Shown piece by piece: positions 36,761-49,178 of a stretch of DNA of 64,000 nt. Origin of the DNA: Termitomyces sp. T153. Taxonomy: Eukaryota > Basidiomycota > Agaricomycetes > Agaricales > Lyophyllaceae. The stretch's first letter is position 1; every line of letters starts with the position of its first letter. The translations under genes and the position numbers were made by a program. The notes beneath the pieces are model-generated. The model was not told the origin of the DNA. It did not search any database and saw nothing but the letters and a program-made list of their open reading frames with translations. The stretch is from assembly GCA_018296165.2 (NCBI GenBank), contig JACKQL020000016.1:186001-250000 (forward strand), read 5' to 3'.

Positions 36761-37139
36761 GAGTTTCACTTCAAATCACTCCTTGACACATACAACCTCC
36801 TTACTTTGGAATTACTAGGAGAGTACAACCTAAAACAGCTTAAAAAAGATCAGCCCATTCATTATTCACATATTTGTGGATGCAGAATCTTGCTGCTCTT
36901 GTAGAACCTTAGTTAGACTGACATAGTGCCATGCAACATAGTGCCATGCAACATGGGTCTATGTGGCTAAGCATGCAATTAAAGTTGATTCAGAAAAAAA
37001 AGCCTGTTGATCTGGAAGCTTCTACTTGCACAGGCAATGCACCATTTGCTAACAGTTGGAAAGCAATACAACTCAGTAATCTTGATTCTATTCAACCTGC
37101 AGTGTGAAGGACCATTGGTGTAGAGCCATCAATTGAGCA
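36761..37139. other. Unassigned spacer
   Basis: Nothing recognisable. A faint tRNA-like phrase near 36,960 does not fold convincingly. Confidence 0.4.
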
Positions 37140-37604
37140 GTTAAGGGGATGACCCTTCCATGGGTAGTCCAATCCTATTTCAGGCTTAGCCACATGGTAT
37201 GTTACCAGACTGGCCACCTGACAACCCCTATTCCCCTTTTGTCTTGTACTAGTCAGCCCTTCATAGTCATTGGACCCTATTTCTTCTTTTGACATATTGA
37301 TAGTCATTACTGCTTAGCATACCCAGGCTGCTTACCACATATAGTATTAGTCATAGCATAGCCACAGATGTAGTATATAAGCCAGTTGTAAGGATAGAAT
37401 ATCCTTTGACCAATCAATAGCAGCATTTCCCAGGTCTATTCAGTGAACCAATTGTGAGAACCCCAGCATCATTGCCTTGCTTGGCTTGCTGCACTTGCCC
37501 CTTGCCTGTCTCTTAGCCATTGTTCTGCTCCTTCAATGCTTGCTTGTTGCATGTGCTAGCTTGCTCTTGTTGGGTTTACCTGTGGAGTGTTTGTTCCCCT
37601 CACA
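37140..37604 (+). repeat. LTR 1 of the short element
   Basis: Aligns base by base with LTR 2. A TATAAG box lies near 37,376. At six former CG positions it carries the alternative dinucleotide to LTR 2 (see findings). Confidence 0.85.
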
Positions 37605-38713
37605 TCTTGATTGGTCCCTATGTTGTCCACACCTCTAGCCCACAACATCCAACCTAACACCTACCTTTAGCCTCACCCTAACCTCTATGGACTCTATGCT
37701 GACTCTAACTGACACCTTTGCCAATCCAGAATCTACTATCAAGAGACTGCTAACTCTTGTTTCTGGGCTCAAGAGCAGACTAGTAGTGCTTGAGTCTGGT
37801 TGTATGCCTATGCCTGTCACCACAGTTGCCTCTGCCCAAATAGCCTCACAGCCTAGTATGGGTGGCCACACCATTCCTTTGGGCTCTGCTACACAGTCAG
37901 CTCCATTTGGGCAGCCAAAGCCCAAGTCCTCCATCAAACCTCCTACCATGTCCACCTCTCACATTCCCTGATATATAGCATGTCCTACCTCTAATGCTCC
38001 CCTTGCCATCCCCTTTGCTTGGAACTTCCCTCCTATAGGAGCATGCACTCAAACTCTCTGACTCTCTTTTTATACATGTGTTTGGTCACCAGGGGCAGGG
38101 CCTTAAATAAGCCCTCAACATCTCCAGTGCCTGCTTGGCAGCCTTTACAGTTAGCTTGGCTGGAGCAGACTGCTGGTTTGTCTCTATCTGGGGCTCTGAT
38201 CAGCAGATCGGAGAAGCCCTTGTGGTTATTGGAAAGTGGATAGCTAAGAAGCAAGTCTGCATACTGTGGAAGCAATACTCAGGCAACATCATGCTGGCAG
38301 TTGCTGCACTGGCACTTGCTGCACTGGCACCTTTGGGATCCACTGCATCATCCAGCCGTACTTCTACTAGGCCAGGAGCACCCTCTTCTAGCACTCTGGC
38401 AGTGACATCTAATACCACTACCATGGCCCCTACTCCTTCTACCCGGCAACCCTCATCACTCCCTCTGGGCTCACCAATGTTGAGCATTCATGAGGGGGCT
38501 ACACCAGCTTCTTCAATGGACACAACTTCTCCCATGACTCTCTCTACTCCAGCACCTGAAGTGTTGGCCCTAATAATACAATATACCTTTGGACATTACT
38601 CCAGGGAGGCAGAACCAGCCATTGCACATTGTAGCCAGCCATATTGGGGATGGGGAAGAGCATCTTAATGCCACAGCTGTTCATCAGGTCAACAAACCTT
38701 GAGGAGGGGGTGA

Positions 38714-39178
38714 TGTAAGGGGACAACCCTTCCATGGGTAGTCCAACCCTATTTCAGGCTTAGCCACATGGTATGTTACCAGACTGGCCACCTGACAACC
38801 CCTATTCCCCTTTTGTCTTGTACTAGTCAGCCCTTCATAGTCATTGGACCCTATTTCTCCTTTTGACATATTGATAGTCATTACTGCTTAGCATACCCAG
38901 GCTGCTTACCACATATAGTATTAGTCATAGCATAGCCACAGATGTAGTATATAAGCCAGTTGTAAGGATAGAATATCCTTTAACCAATCAATAGCAGTAT
39001 TCCCCAGGTCTATTCAGTGAACCAATTGTGGGAACCCCAGCATCGCCACCTTGCTTGGCTCACTGTGCTCACCCCTTGCCTGCCTCTTAGCTGTTGTTCT
39101 GCTCCTTCAATGCTTGCTCATTGCCTGCGCTAGCTTGCTCTTGTTGGGTTTACCTGTGGAGTGTTTGTTCCCCTCACA
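38714..39178 (+). repeat. LTR 2 of the short element
   Basis: Second LTR, TG...CA, preceded by a polypurine tract. It keeps two CG sites (near 39,044 and 39,127) that LTR 1 has lost. Confidence 0.85.
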
Positions 39179-40650
39179 GTTCAGGTCCTTGCCTGAACAA
39201 GCAATTGATTAAGAAATTTGCTGGTGTATGTTCAGGTGATCATATCACTCTCAGATCAACTACTCAAAGAAATAATATATTGGATTGTGCTAGGCATGCT
39301 ATAACATCATGTGAGAATTTGAACTGTGCCTAGGACAAGTTTCAGACCATTCAAAACAGGAGATTCACATGTTTTTCTTGAGTCCACCACTGTCATTCTT
39401 TTAATAGGTTTAATTCTACTACAATGACTTCCAATAGTCAATGTGCTCTCCACAACAATGGAAGCCTCAAAGATCCTGCAGATATCCAGTGGTTCAATAA
39501 TCCAGATGATGACATTTCTATCAATCCAAGTGCCCATTAATTCACTAAATTCACTAGATATGTGAAGATATCTTTTGTGACTGGCCACTCAATATATTCT
39601 TCTATGAACAAGGTCTTTGCCATGGAACTCATAAGTGCAACCTGGAAAAATTGTCATCCCTCACTCCAGTGGATAAACTTGATGATGACAGAAATCTGAA
39701 AAGAAATTTTATACCAACACATCCTCAACCTTGTGCACAGAACCCTTATAAATCATCAAAGAAGTCAGCCATTGACATTCCAGTGGGTGAGGATGATGAT
39801 AGTAGGGATGAAGACTTCAAGATGGATAGTGATGTGTCAGAGAGCAAGGATGATGGAGAGAATGTGGTTACTATATTCAACTCTGAGGTAAGAGGTTATT
39901 TTCCTCCTGGCAAGTGATGATGACATTGTTGTCATAGCTCACTGATTCACTTCCTTTCAAAACCATTCCAACAACTGGCCATTATTCTGGACAACAAAAG
40001 TGCACTTCTATAATGGTAGAGGATGTCAAAGATGTTGATAGTGCACAGGACATTAGGGAGTGATCTAAAACACCAGCAAGTAGTTTCATACTCAAGCTTA
40101 ATGATGTTGAACACCATAGCCCAGCTAAGAAGCCAAGTATGGCAAGCTTTACTCTGCTTCACTTTGATTTGAGCTTTGGTCCTTATAGACTATCCCATAC
40201 AATATCATCACACTAAGCTGACACTATGCATTGCCAGGCCCAAGTAAGACAAGCCTAATCTCTTCTTCACAACTGTGTTTGAACAGAGACACAGCCATAC
40301 TTTGGCCATAATGGCTGTAACTTATGGTTTAGTATGGCACCAAACCATCCATAACCATACTGTGTGGGGTCTACCTGGATCCTTGGATGGGTATGGTAGC
40401 CATGTACAGCACCTGTAAGCTGTAAAAACAGCCATGGTGTGCAGTACTACATAACACCAGTTTCTTTTTGGCCCTTCTCAACAGACAAATACACAATACA
40501 CCACCCATACAGTTTCTTTCCTCCTCTTCCCTGCAGACAAATACATGAGAAACCACTACATGGGAGGCCTAACAAACCCTGAAATAAACACACAACATAA
40601 AAAGAGACACAAGTGTACCTGCATAGGCTGTAAGACTGTAAGACAAAAGG
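39179..40650. other. Unassigned CG-poor DNA
   Basis: Short open stretches only. The acidic one at 39,651-39,917 (VGEDDDSRDEDFKMDSDVSE) has no recognised domain and could be a relic of a chromatin or transposon protein. Nothing else is seen. Confidence 0.35.
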
Positions 40651-40659
40651 GCTGCAGAA

Positions 40660-42180
40660 ACCCAAACAAGTGTGGTCACCTTGTCAAGAAACCTGCTGAA
40701 CAGGCTGGGACTAGAATGGAACCCAGAAGCCCTTTCAATGGACCATGCTATTACAGAAGGAGATAGAGATAGATATGAAGGTGAAGGAATCCTCTTCTCT
40801 GACCCAGATGTGATGACAAAAAGGAATCTTGGGGAGGGATTTAGGATCCTCACAAAGGGTCAAGAAGCCCAAAACACAGACAATGTGAACTATACCAGGA
40901 TAACACCTGAAAATTCACCAAGAGTAACCTGATTTACTGATGGTTCATGCACAAAGAATGGGAGTGTCAAAGCAGTAGCAGGGGCAGAGGTATGGTTTGG
41001 TCATGAAGATAAATTTGGCCCTGAAACTCCCTGGAAATATTGAACAATCAAACAATGCTGGTGAAGCTTTTGCTGTACTGTCAACAACACAGAAGGTCCC
41101 ACAATATATGTCACTACATATTATCAGTGGCTCCCAGCTAGTGATAGACAGTCTAACTAAACACCTAAAGGAGAGAGAAAATGATGGTTGGATAGGGTCT
41201 GCTAACACAGAACTTATGAAGTGCTTTGTGGCAAGTCTAAGGGAGAGGAAAAGCATCACCACACTAGAGAAGGTGAAGAGTGACTCAGGTGTAGAAGGAA
41301 ATGAGGGTACTGATAGGCTAGCAGATGAAGGGTCCAGAAAACTTGAGCTAGACAGCTCTGTGAGTACTATGATCCTAGCCCCTTGTAAAATACAAGGAGC
41401 AAAACTGGCCGCAATAACACAAACAAGGATATTCCAGGGGATTATAGAAAGCATGGAAACCCTGCAGAGGAGGGGCATAAGGACCCACCTAGACATTACC
41501 AGATGGGCAATAAGAGACATAGATGATGAAGCACCAACAGATGAGAGAATATGGCTATCACTAAAGGATAAGTCAATAAGCAGGGAGGCCAGAGCCTCCC
41601 TGTACAGAGCAATGTATAATGCATACAAAATAGGCAGCTACTGAGAGCACATAAATGAGTATGAACACAGAGCCTTATGCACCCAATGTGGAGTAGTAGA
41701 GAGACCCTAGAACACATTTTGACAGAATGTGAAGTATCAGGCCAACAAGTAGTGTGGGCCCTCACGGAGAAAACACACAAGATGAGGGGGGTACCCTTCA
41801 CAAAGCCCACTCTTGGAGAACAGCTAGGCTGTGCAATCATATCAAGAAATGATACTGAAGGGAAGAGATCAAAAAACATGCAACATTTCTCAACCATCAT
41901 GGTATGTGAAGCCACACACTTGATATGGAAGATGAGATGCAACTGGCAGATCACAAAGGGCCGACCCAGAGGAACTCCCCAGCAAGAAAGAAATTACAAA
42001 GAGGTTCAAGGCCACCATCTTAAAAAGACTATAATTAAACTGCCTGACAACAGATGCAAAACATCTGGGTGGGAAGGCAACGAGTGATGTGGTAGTCAAA
42101 AACAGATGGAAAAACTTCCTGCCAAAGGCGCAACCCCCTCAAGTCCTGGAGGAAAGCAGCAGAGGTTTCAGTGGGTATAG
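40660..42180 (+). pseudogene. LINE RNase H and C-terminal region
   Basis: The sequence reads FTDGSCTKNGSVKAVAGAEVWFG (first Asp), then in another frame NNAGEAFAVLSTT (Glu), IISGSQLVIDSLTKHL (Asp), GNEGTDRLADEGSRKL (last Asp), then IQGAKLAAITQ and ARASLYRAMYNAYKIG. This is an RNase H domain of the kind found at the end of agaricomycete LINE ORF2. The zinc end region (EYEHRALCTQCG, ETLEHILTECE) follows at about 41,660-41,730. One frameshift lies near 41,010. The element ends near 42,180, where CG sites resume. Confidence 0.8.
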
Positions 42181-42458
42181 GGTAAGAGGCTGACACGGGC
42201 CACCAAGATCACACACAGTGCGTAAGGACATTTCCTTCGGAGTGGCTTCCAGACTTAGACTCAAACTTGATTAATGACACACCCCAGGTTATAAAGATTG
42301 ACTTTGTGTACTGTCTAAAACACTATAGAGATACCAAAAAGGAAAAGGAAAAAAAATCACTACATACATTCTCTACTAAGTACCAGTTCTGATATGAGCC
42401 TCCTATTTGCAGTAGAAGTATATTACCATCAGCCATCGGACAGGCTGCATGACCGATC

Positions 42459-45036
42459 TTATTCCTGGTGTGTCCTCGAGTTCTTGTCGAAGCGACTGGG
42501 GCTGATGGCTGGAAGTGGTGGGCCAGATTGTACAGTGAAGGGTTTGCTTGGAAGAATTGTGTTGGTGCCATACATGGACTTCGCAGGGGGTGCCTTGAAT
42601 GGATGAGCTTCCGTGTTGAACACGTCTTCCAAAACGAAGTGAGAGAAAGGTCAAATAATAGCCAGGTTGACTTACATTCGTCAAGACTGATGTGATTAGG
42701 GTCATCGAATGTCAGATACCTATTGCAGAAGGCCACAGGTGAACACGATTATTCTCAAAACACGAGTATTCCACTGACAGATACTTCAATACTTCTGCAA
42801 ACCAAAAACTCTCCGTATCATCAACGAGACCGTTCGCCACGTTATTTACATCGTTTATCCCTGCATATCCTGTGGGCGTCTGCAAGAACTTATCGAAGCT
42901 CGCGACGGCACTCGCAGCCCGATCAAGGTATTTTGTATCACCCGTTGCACGCCAGGCGTAAAAGTTCGTCTCTAACACTTCGGGTCGCTGGATATACACT
43001 CCATCAGTGATGTAGAACCCATGCTGAGCGTTAAATTTGAGGTCAGCAACATTGGCTGGTGTTCCACCTGTGAAGTTACCGTCGGAAGAGATAAATGCGA
43101 AGCTTTCAGGCCCAATTCCAGTCCTGAGACATCACTGAATTTCATCAAAAGTTCAGATTCGAAGCTTCGTACGTACTGAGTGCTAGCATAGGTGTTCCAG
43201 CATGCATCGGCGAGCTGCAGACCAATATTGACAATGGTATCGTTGTTTAGCAACTTTCCGCCTGTTTCCGTTACCAATGAAGATCCTCGATTCGAATCAA
43301 GCGCAAGACGTGACAAACCTAAAATCCAATTTCCGCCGTTGAAGCAAGCTAAGTGGGAGCCGATGTGGCGAATTTTCCTCGAGTCGTCAAAATCAGCCAG
43401 GTAGACATGGTTTCCTGGTATTGAGGTCTATATATCACATTAGCAGTCAAAATCCAGTATGAAACAAAGACCCTGACTCACTCTCAAGAGTGTTTTGATT
43501 GAGGAATCAACAGCTGTATGCCATGTGTTCGCGAAAAAGGGGTCATTCGTATTCGAAAGACGCGCGTACTTGATGAGGTACTCAAAGTAGCTGTCAGAGC
43601 CGCCACCCCATGTCTAACAGTTAGGAAAGCATCATCATTTTATCTCCCATGCGAGAAAGGCACAAAAAGAAGAAGATCAAATTTCACTTACGACATAACC
43701 CCCGACAGATTTTCCATCCTGCGGGTCTATTCCCTGGGCAGGAAGACCTTTTCCTCATATTGGCTGTCAATCTGGATTGTGGATAAATTAGCCATACCTG
43801 GCAGCGGATCAGGCTGTAAGCAAATATTAGAACGAGCATAAAGAAAACCAGGATTATGAAGACACGCACAAGGTTTGCGATATGACGAACCGCTCCCACA
43901 GCAAGGTTAGCATAAGTCTGGTCTCCGATGTGAGAGGATAATGTCGACCATTCCAGGGTTAACTTGACAACCAAAGGTCAGTTTGAACTGGAGATGTTAA
44001 CTTCATCTAGATTGCCTACCGTGCCAGCTTCTGCGATGTTCGACTGAAATCATCCTTAACATTCATTGATTTTCATAGAAAATTATTGTCCGCACACGTA
44101 CAGTAGCCATGGTGGGAGAGTTCGCCGTGAAGTTAACGAAACCAAAAGGAAGCGCGTTTTGCTATAACAATTTTCGCGGAACATGGCATGCAACATTAGA
44201 AGATATGGCAACTAAATTGCTTACCCCAACCCACGCAAACGCCAGTTTATCGGCGACCTCCTTGGCCTTCTCGAGAAGAACAGGATATTTCTGGTCGCTG
44301 AGTTCGAACGCGCTCAAGAGACCTCCCAAATAGCGGATTGTGGTCTCGAATACGCTAAAGACGCGTTTGTAAAGCATTTTCCAACACAAGAACAAGACAA
44401 ACCTGACAGTGTCAGGAGTTTGTGACTTGCTAAAGTCGATATTGCTTGAGAAAGTGACAGCTTCTTGGAAGAGGTCCTAAGGCGGACGGTCAGGCGTGCT
44501 GGTGCTTCACGAGCACCTGGAAATTACGATCCAGACGCACGTCTAAACCCATGATATACTTTCGGGGAAGATTTAAATGAGCTTCTGTGAAATTCCCAGG
44601 ACGAAGTACGTGCCATGGTACTCATCGCATCCACGATGCTTGCACCTTAAACAGCAGGTTCGTATCAGTTGATGTGAAAAAGTTTTAGTATTACGCACCC
44701 CAACCGTTTCGTCCGTCCGAGAAACCTAACATGCAAGGATTAGCTGTCCTTCTTGATTCCAAGAAAGGGCTTGACAGACTCTGACTCAAGGGAGATAAAT
44801 CATCATGACCAAAGGCAAACTCTCTGGGTAAATCGTCGTGATGAGAAGCAGGAGAGAAGCAAGGTCGATGAAACGCACTTATATGCGGCAAAGCTGTCGG
44901 TGAAAATCTTCTTCACTGCAGCCTTTTGGACAACAGCATCAGGAGGAAGTTGTAAATTGGGGTTCTGGACATTGGCTGCCAAAATAGCGGGAGCAGAGAA
45001 CGCGAGAAAAAGCGTGGCCGGGCGATAGGTCAACAT
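42459..45036 (-). CDS. GH47 alpha-1,2-mannosidase, copy 2
   Basis: Inverted twin of the gene at 20,974-23,544, with the same exon pattern, leader and motifs, including the catalytic-region phrases [38 protein letters not shown] and FNTEAHPF. Here the motif reads SNIAEAGT (Glu present), so this copy looks intact. It also has the GC-AG intron (donor at 44,613/44,612). Its last residues differ (NSRTHQE versus NLRTPQ in copy 1) because homology ends at the stop. The TATA box is at 45,093-45,099. It likely acts in N-glycan trimming or as a secreted mannosidase. Confidence 0.9.
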
Positions 45037-45162
45037 GTGAGCGGAGAAGGGAAGCGAGGGAGCCTATGTATACTTGGCGAGTACATGACTGCTTTTATAG
45101 AGGGATCCTGGAATCCAATCGGGATCACCAGAGTCTCGGTTTGATGTCTACGTCCCATCAGT

Positions 45163-45528
45163 CTATGCCATGTACATAGGTAAAAGAGAATTAGCAAAAA
45201 TATTATCCCCATATTTCGCCAGCGCACATTTCACCGTGACAGCCTTCTCGAGGATGATCAACGAGACGGAGAAATTACTAAGACTCTTGAAAGGGCGACG
45301 GCAGTCGTACCACTTTTGTAAGATTATTTTGAATTCCAAAAATAACTCTTCACCTCTGCCATCCCACATGACGAACTCTTTTAGGAGCGCTCTGAATTCC
45401 TCGTCAGAATCTTCGGTCCTATGAATGAAAAACCCATGACTGATGCAGCGCGTGTTGACCAAGTGTGTAATTCCAGAACGATGATAAACGGACTGAGAGG
45501 ACGGTGAGTCTGGATTATCGACAGGCAT
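45163..45528 (-). CDS. Small hypothetical ORF upstream of GH47 copy 2
   Basis: A 121-codon frame with no recognised domain (WDGRGEELFLEFKIILQKWY in the middle). The matching stretch of the left arm has deletions and frame breaks, so coding is not conserved. It may be chance. Confidence 0.2.
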   Translation of the reverse strand: MPVDNPDSPSSQSVYHRSGITHLVNTRCISHGFFIHRTEDSDEEFRALLKEFVMWDGRGEELFLEFKIILQKWYDCRRPFKSLSNFSVSLIILEKAVTVKCALAKYGDNIFANSLLPMYMA

Positions 45529-46033
45529 TGGACATGGGGCTGAATTTAAGCTTCATCCAAGTTGTTTGTGTGGCATAATAGACCGCAGGATTGTCAAACC
45601 GTGTTACTTCCTTCATCGGATGAAGTCACGAGTGAATCGTATCTGATATTTGGCAGGCTGACACCGAAGGGTTGTTATAGGATCGGAGAAACTATACGGC
45701 ATATTTAGAGTACGGCCATCGTGTTTACTAGAGAAACTCACACTGGTGCACAGGTGACTTGAGAAGCGGGCGGTGACACAGGCAAGCCCTTTAGACTAAT
45801 GATTTTCTCTCTACTATCAAGAAAGGCTGTCACTTTTGAGGCATTCCTGACCAATGGTCAGACTAATCTAGGATCCAGAATAATGATCAAAAGGCAATAG
45901 TGACGTGGCAAATACAAAAGAACTCAGGACAAGCACGGCATCTCGAAGGCTACGCGCGAAGTGTAGTATAAAAGGATTAAAACAAGAAGGCAAAAATAAG
46001 ATCGAAAGCTAAGGTAAAGCATAAAAAGTTACA

Positions 46034-46116
46034 CTGTCCCGGAGAGACTTGAACTCTCGATCTTCCGATTAAGAGTACTAACAGTCGGACGCCGTAACCA
46101 ACTAAGCCACGGGACA
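46034..46116 (-). tRNA. tRNA-Asn(GTT) with 9-nt intron
   Basis: Complete cloverleaf: acceptor TGTCCCG/CGGGACA, anticodon stem TCCGA/TCGGA with loop CTGTTAA (anticodon GTT), T arm GAGAG-TTCAAGT-CTCTC. A 9-nt intron (GTACTCTTA, 46,070-46,078) follows position 37. Its decayed twin is at 20,049. Confidence 0.9.
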
Positions 46117-46425
46117 TTCGCTATAAAGTCAGATAATCAGCCCCAGATAGACCCAGGCTTTGTCAAGGTTGATCCTATTACTTAATCACGCGTCCCGTGT
46201 ATACAACGTTTGAATGCAGACAACAGCGGACATATCGAGCGAGCGAAATGTTCCTCTGTGTGGTCGCAGGCTTACATCTTACATACTAAGTTGTGTACTA
46301 TGTATTTGATTCGGTCGATGCCAGGTATAGTAAAAGAGAGTAGCCGTGAAAGAATGTAGACTAGAGTAGGATGGAATGTACGATAGAAAGGAGGTGTGTA
46401 TAGTCGAACATGAGAAGAGTGTTGA
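46117..46425. other. Spacer between tRNA-Asn and GH47 copy 3
   Basis: CG-containing intergenic DNA; no feature seen. Confidence 0.5.
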
Positions 46426-48990
46426 TCATTGATTCAAAATCATTTGTACGACATGATCCTGACCGCCCTGGACAATATCCTTGATGGAAGGCATGTCCGC
46501 AACAGCTACCTGACTGATCTCAGGTGTATTACCCTGGTTTGCTCGGAAGGGCTTACTCGAGGTCGGAGTCGGGAATCCAGAACTGCCATAATGATCCTTT
46601 GGAGGGGAGAGCTTGAATGGATGGGCTTCCGTGTTAAAGACATCTAACGAGATCTTAGAGGGAGAAGGTAATCATGCCCACCGTGTGGATAACTTACATT
46701 CATCGAGGCTGATGAGCTGAGGATCGTCGAAAGTAAGGTATCTATATCAAATGCTGTGTTAGGAGAGGGAATTTCTAAATGGAACATAATGTGCTAACAG
46801 ATACTTCAGCACCTCGGCAAACCAGAAACTCTCCATGTCGTTAATCCTCTTCGAATTCTTGTTGTTGACATCCCAGAGACCGGAATAAGCTTCCTTGGAA
46901 CTAAGATAGTCGGCAAAGCTTTTCAAAGCAGTGGCAGCACGAGCGATGAACTTTGGGTCTCCTGTATTTCGCCACGCGTAGAAATTGGATTCAAGGACCT
47001 CAGGGCGGAGGACGTAATGACTGGCAGTTGGGTAGAACCCATGTTGTTCATTGAATTCAAGCTGTTGGGCCGTAGGTTTTTCTTCACCAGTATAATCTCC
47101 GCCTTCTGGCACATAGGCGAATGTCTCTGGGCCGATTCCAGTCCTGACGATATGTCAACTGAGATGAGGATAGAGAGAAACATAGGCAGACTTACGCAGT
47201 ACTCGCATAGGTGTTCCAACACTCATCGACAAGTTCAAGACCGATGTCGACAATGGTTTGATTACGCAGTATGCTGCCACCTACAATGTTACAGTAAGAA
47301 GAATACAGCCTTCAAAGAGGATCGCGTAACACACCAAGTATCCAGTTGCCACCATGGAAACATTCCAGGTGAGATGAAACATGCTTAATCCGTTTTGTTT
47401 CCCCGTCGTAATCTCCAAGATAGGCATGTTTTCCGGACGTTGAAATCTGTGCAAGCTCATGAGGACGCACACCCAAGTTATGTGCGCAATGATCTCACCT
47501 GGAGTAACGTTTTGATGGAAGAGTCAACTGCGAGACGCCAACTGTCGACAAAGAAGTCTTCGGCATCATCGAACAACCGAGGATACTTAATCAGATACTC
47601 GAAGTAGCTGTCTGAACCTCCTCCCCAAGTCTCAAGATGATTGAGAGTCAGAAGTGAATCCATATGGAGAAGGAACAATGTATACCACGTAACCGCCAAC
47701 CGCCTTGCCTGTGGCTGGATCAATCCCTTGCGCTGGAAGACCTTTTATCGGAGTTGTCAGTGGATCCAGCGTCAAGGATACTTGGTGCACACCTGGTAAC
47801 GGTGCAGGCTGCAATATAATGAGCATCGTCAAAGAGATGCTTTCCTAGCTACATGCCTGACTAGTAATGTGGCGCACAGCCCTTTCAGCGAGGTTCCTGT
47901 ATTTTGGGTTTTGAGTGTACTTCGACAAAATTCCGAATTCTATGGTTAACTAAAAAAACGCATCAGTGTTTGGCTTCTGTAGAAAAGTGTGATACATACC
48001 GTTCCAGCCTCCGCAATATTTGACTGTCATGGAGCATCCGTGAGGAAACGTCAAGCAGATGAGAATTGATATATATTACCGTGCCCACCACAGGCTCGTT
48101 AGACGTGAAATCTAAATGACTCCAAGGAATATCATTGTTCTAGTTGATGACGTGAGTTCTGAGCGAATAAGCTTTAGCTGTTACATACTCCAGTCCAGGC
48201 ATGAATCAGGTTGTCAGCGAGGTGTCGCGACTTTTCCAGTAGCTTTGAATCCCCACTTAATTCATATGCACTTAACATCCCGCCAAGATAACGAATAGTG
48301 GTTTCGAATACGCTAAAGTCTCTATTGAGCGATATCGCCAAAGTCAGATGTTGGACGAGTACTGACCTGACAGTATCATCCGTCTTAGATTGACTAAAAT
48401 CTATGTCGGAGACGTGAGCTACGGCTTCCTTGAAGTAATCCTTCAGACGAAGATGAGAGTCATGACGCGTCTTATGGGGATAAGATTTATACATCGAGGC
48501 CCATGATATACTGTGTTGAAGTCAAAAGCTGCACGGACAAAATATAGTAGAAGCGTACCATAGTGGACATAGCATCAACGATAGTAGCACCTTGCGTTGA
48601 TGGTCAGCCTCCTATATCTCATTATACAATGAGCGCGTACCCCAGCCGTTGCGGGTGTCTGTAAAGCCTTTGAAGACGGTGAGATTCAGACGAGGCGTGC
48701 CTAGGTGTTGTAACGACATACTATTGTTGAGAGGAAGTAGATCATCATGCCCCCATGCGTACTTCCTGTTCAGATAACATGCACGTCAGAATTCAGCACA
48801 TGGCCTGCGACACGCCAGAATACACAAGCCTGTAAGACTCGTAGCTCCTCTTGAACATCACTACAACCGCGTCACGGCTCTCATAGCTACCAGGGGGAAG
48901 GCTGAGATTAGGATTCTGAGTGGCGAGTTCACCATGAACGAGCGACGAGGAAAAGAGGGCCCAGAGGGCACGGAACCTCATAGAAAACAT
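46426..48990 (-). CDS. GH47 alpha-1,2-mannosidase, copy 3 (divergent paralogue)
   Basis: A third class I mannosidase, clearly diverged from the twin pair. The start at 48,990 (MFSMRFRALWALFSSSLVHG) gives a signal peptide; Met at 48,981 is an alternative. Motifs: [97 protein letters not shown]. The intron homologous to the GC-AG one in the twins has a normal GT donor here. The C-terminal tail (QVAVADMPSIKDIVQGGQDH) is longer than in the twins. Same role as the family; secreted versus Golgi location cannot be told. Confidence 0.9.
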
Positions 48991-49178
48991 GTAAAGAGGG
49001 GAAGAGGGGTGATAAGAAGTGGAAAACACGTAGAAGCCCCATTTAAGTCCTTAGCAAATAGCAAGATTGCGTGAGCTAAATTTAGATCAAGTTTGTTCGC
49101 CTCTTGTGACATCATATGGACCTTGCATGCATACAGATAAGTCTGTCGCCACTATGCAAACTAAACTTCGTTACGTAT

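Larger units (their letters stand above)
37140..39178 (+). mobile_element. Short two-LTR retroelement (TRIM/LARD-like)
   Basis: Two direct repeats of 465 bp (37,140-37,604 and 38,714-39,178) flank 1.1 kb. LTR2 begins TGTAAGG and both end CCCCTCACA. A polypurine tract (GAGGAGGGGG, 38,701-38,710) sits just before LTR2, which fixes the strand. The inside has only gag-like Ser/Thr/Pro-rich pieces (37,687-37,971 and 38,135-38,668). There is no protease, RT or integrase, so the element needs helpers. A clear target duplication was not found. Confidence 0.85.
42470..46116 (-). repeat. Right arm of long inverted duplication
   Basis: Reverse complement of 20,049-23,530. It includes the intact tRNA-Asn at its outer end and the whole of GH47 copy 2. 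The arms are about 19 kb apart. Confidence 0.9.

Noticed and set aside
36940..37030. Possible tRNA near 36,960
   Set aside because: No acceptor stem or T arm can be paired.
37605..37640. Primer-binding site after LTR 1
   Set aside because: A TGGTCCC phrase is present but does not match the 3' ends of the tRNA-Asn or tRNA-Cys seen here; left unassigned.
37135..39183. Five-base target duplication around the short LTR element (GAGCA / GTTCA)
   Set aside because: Only three of five bases match; not convincing.
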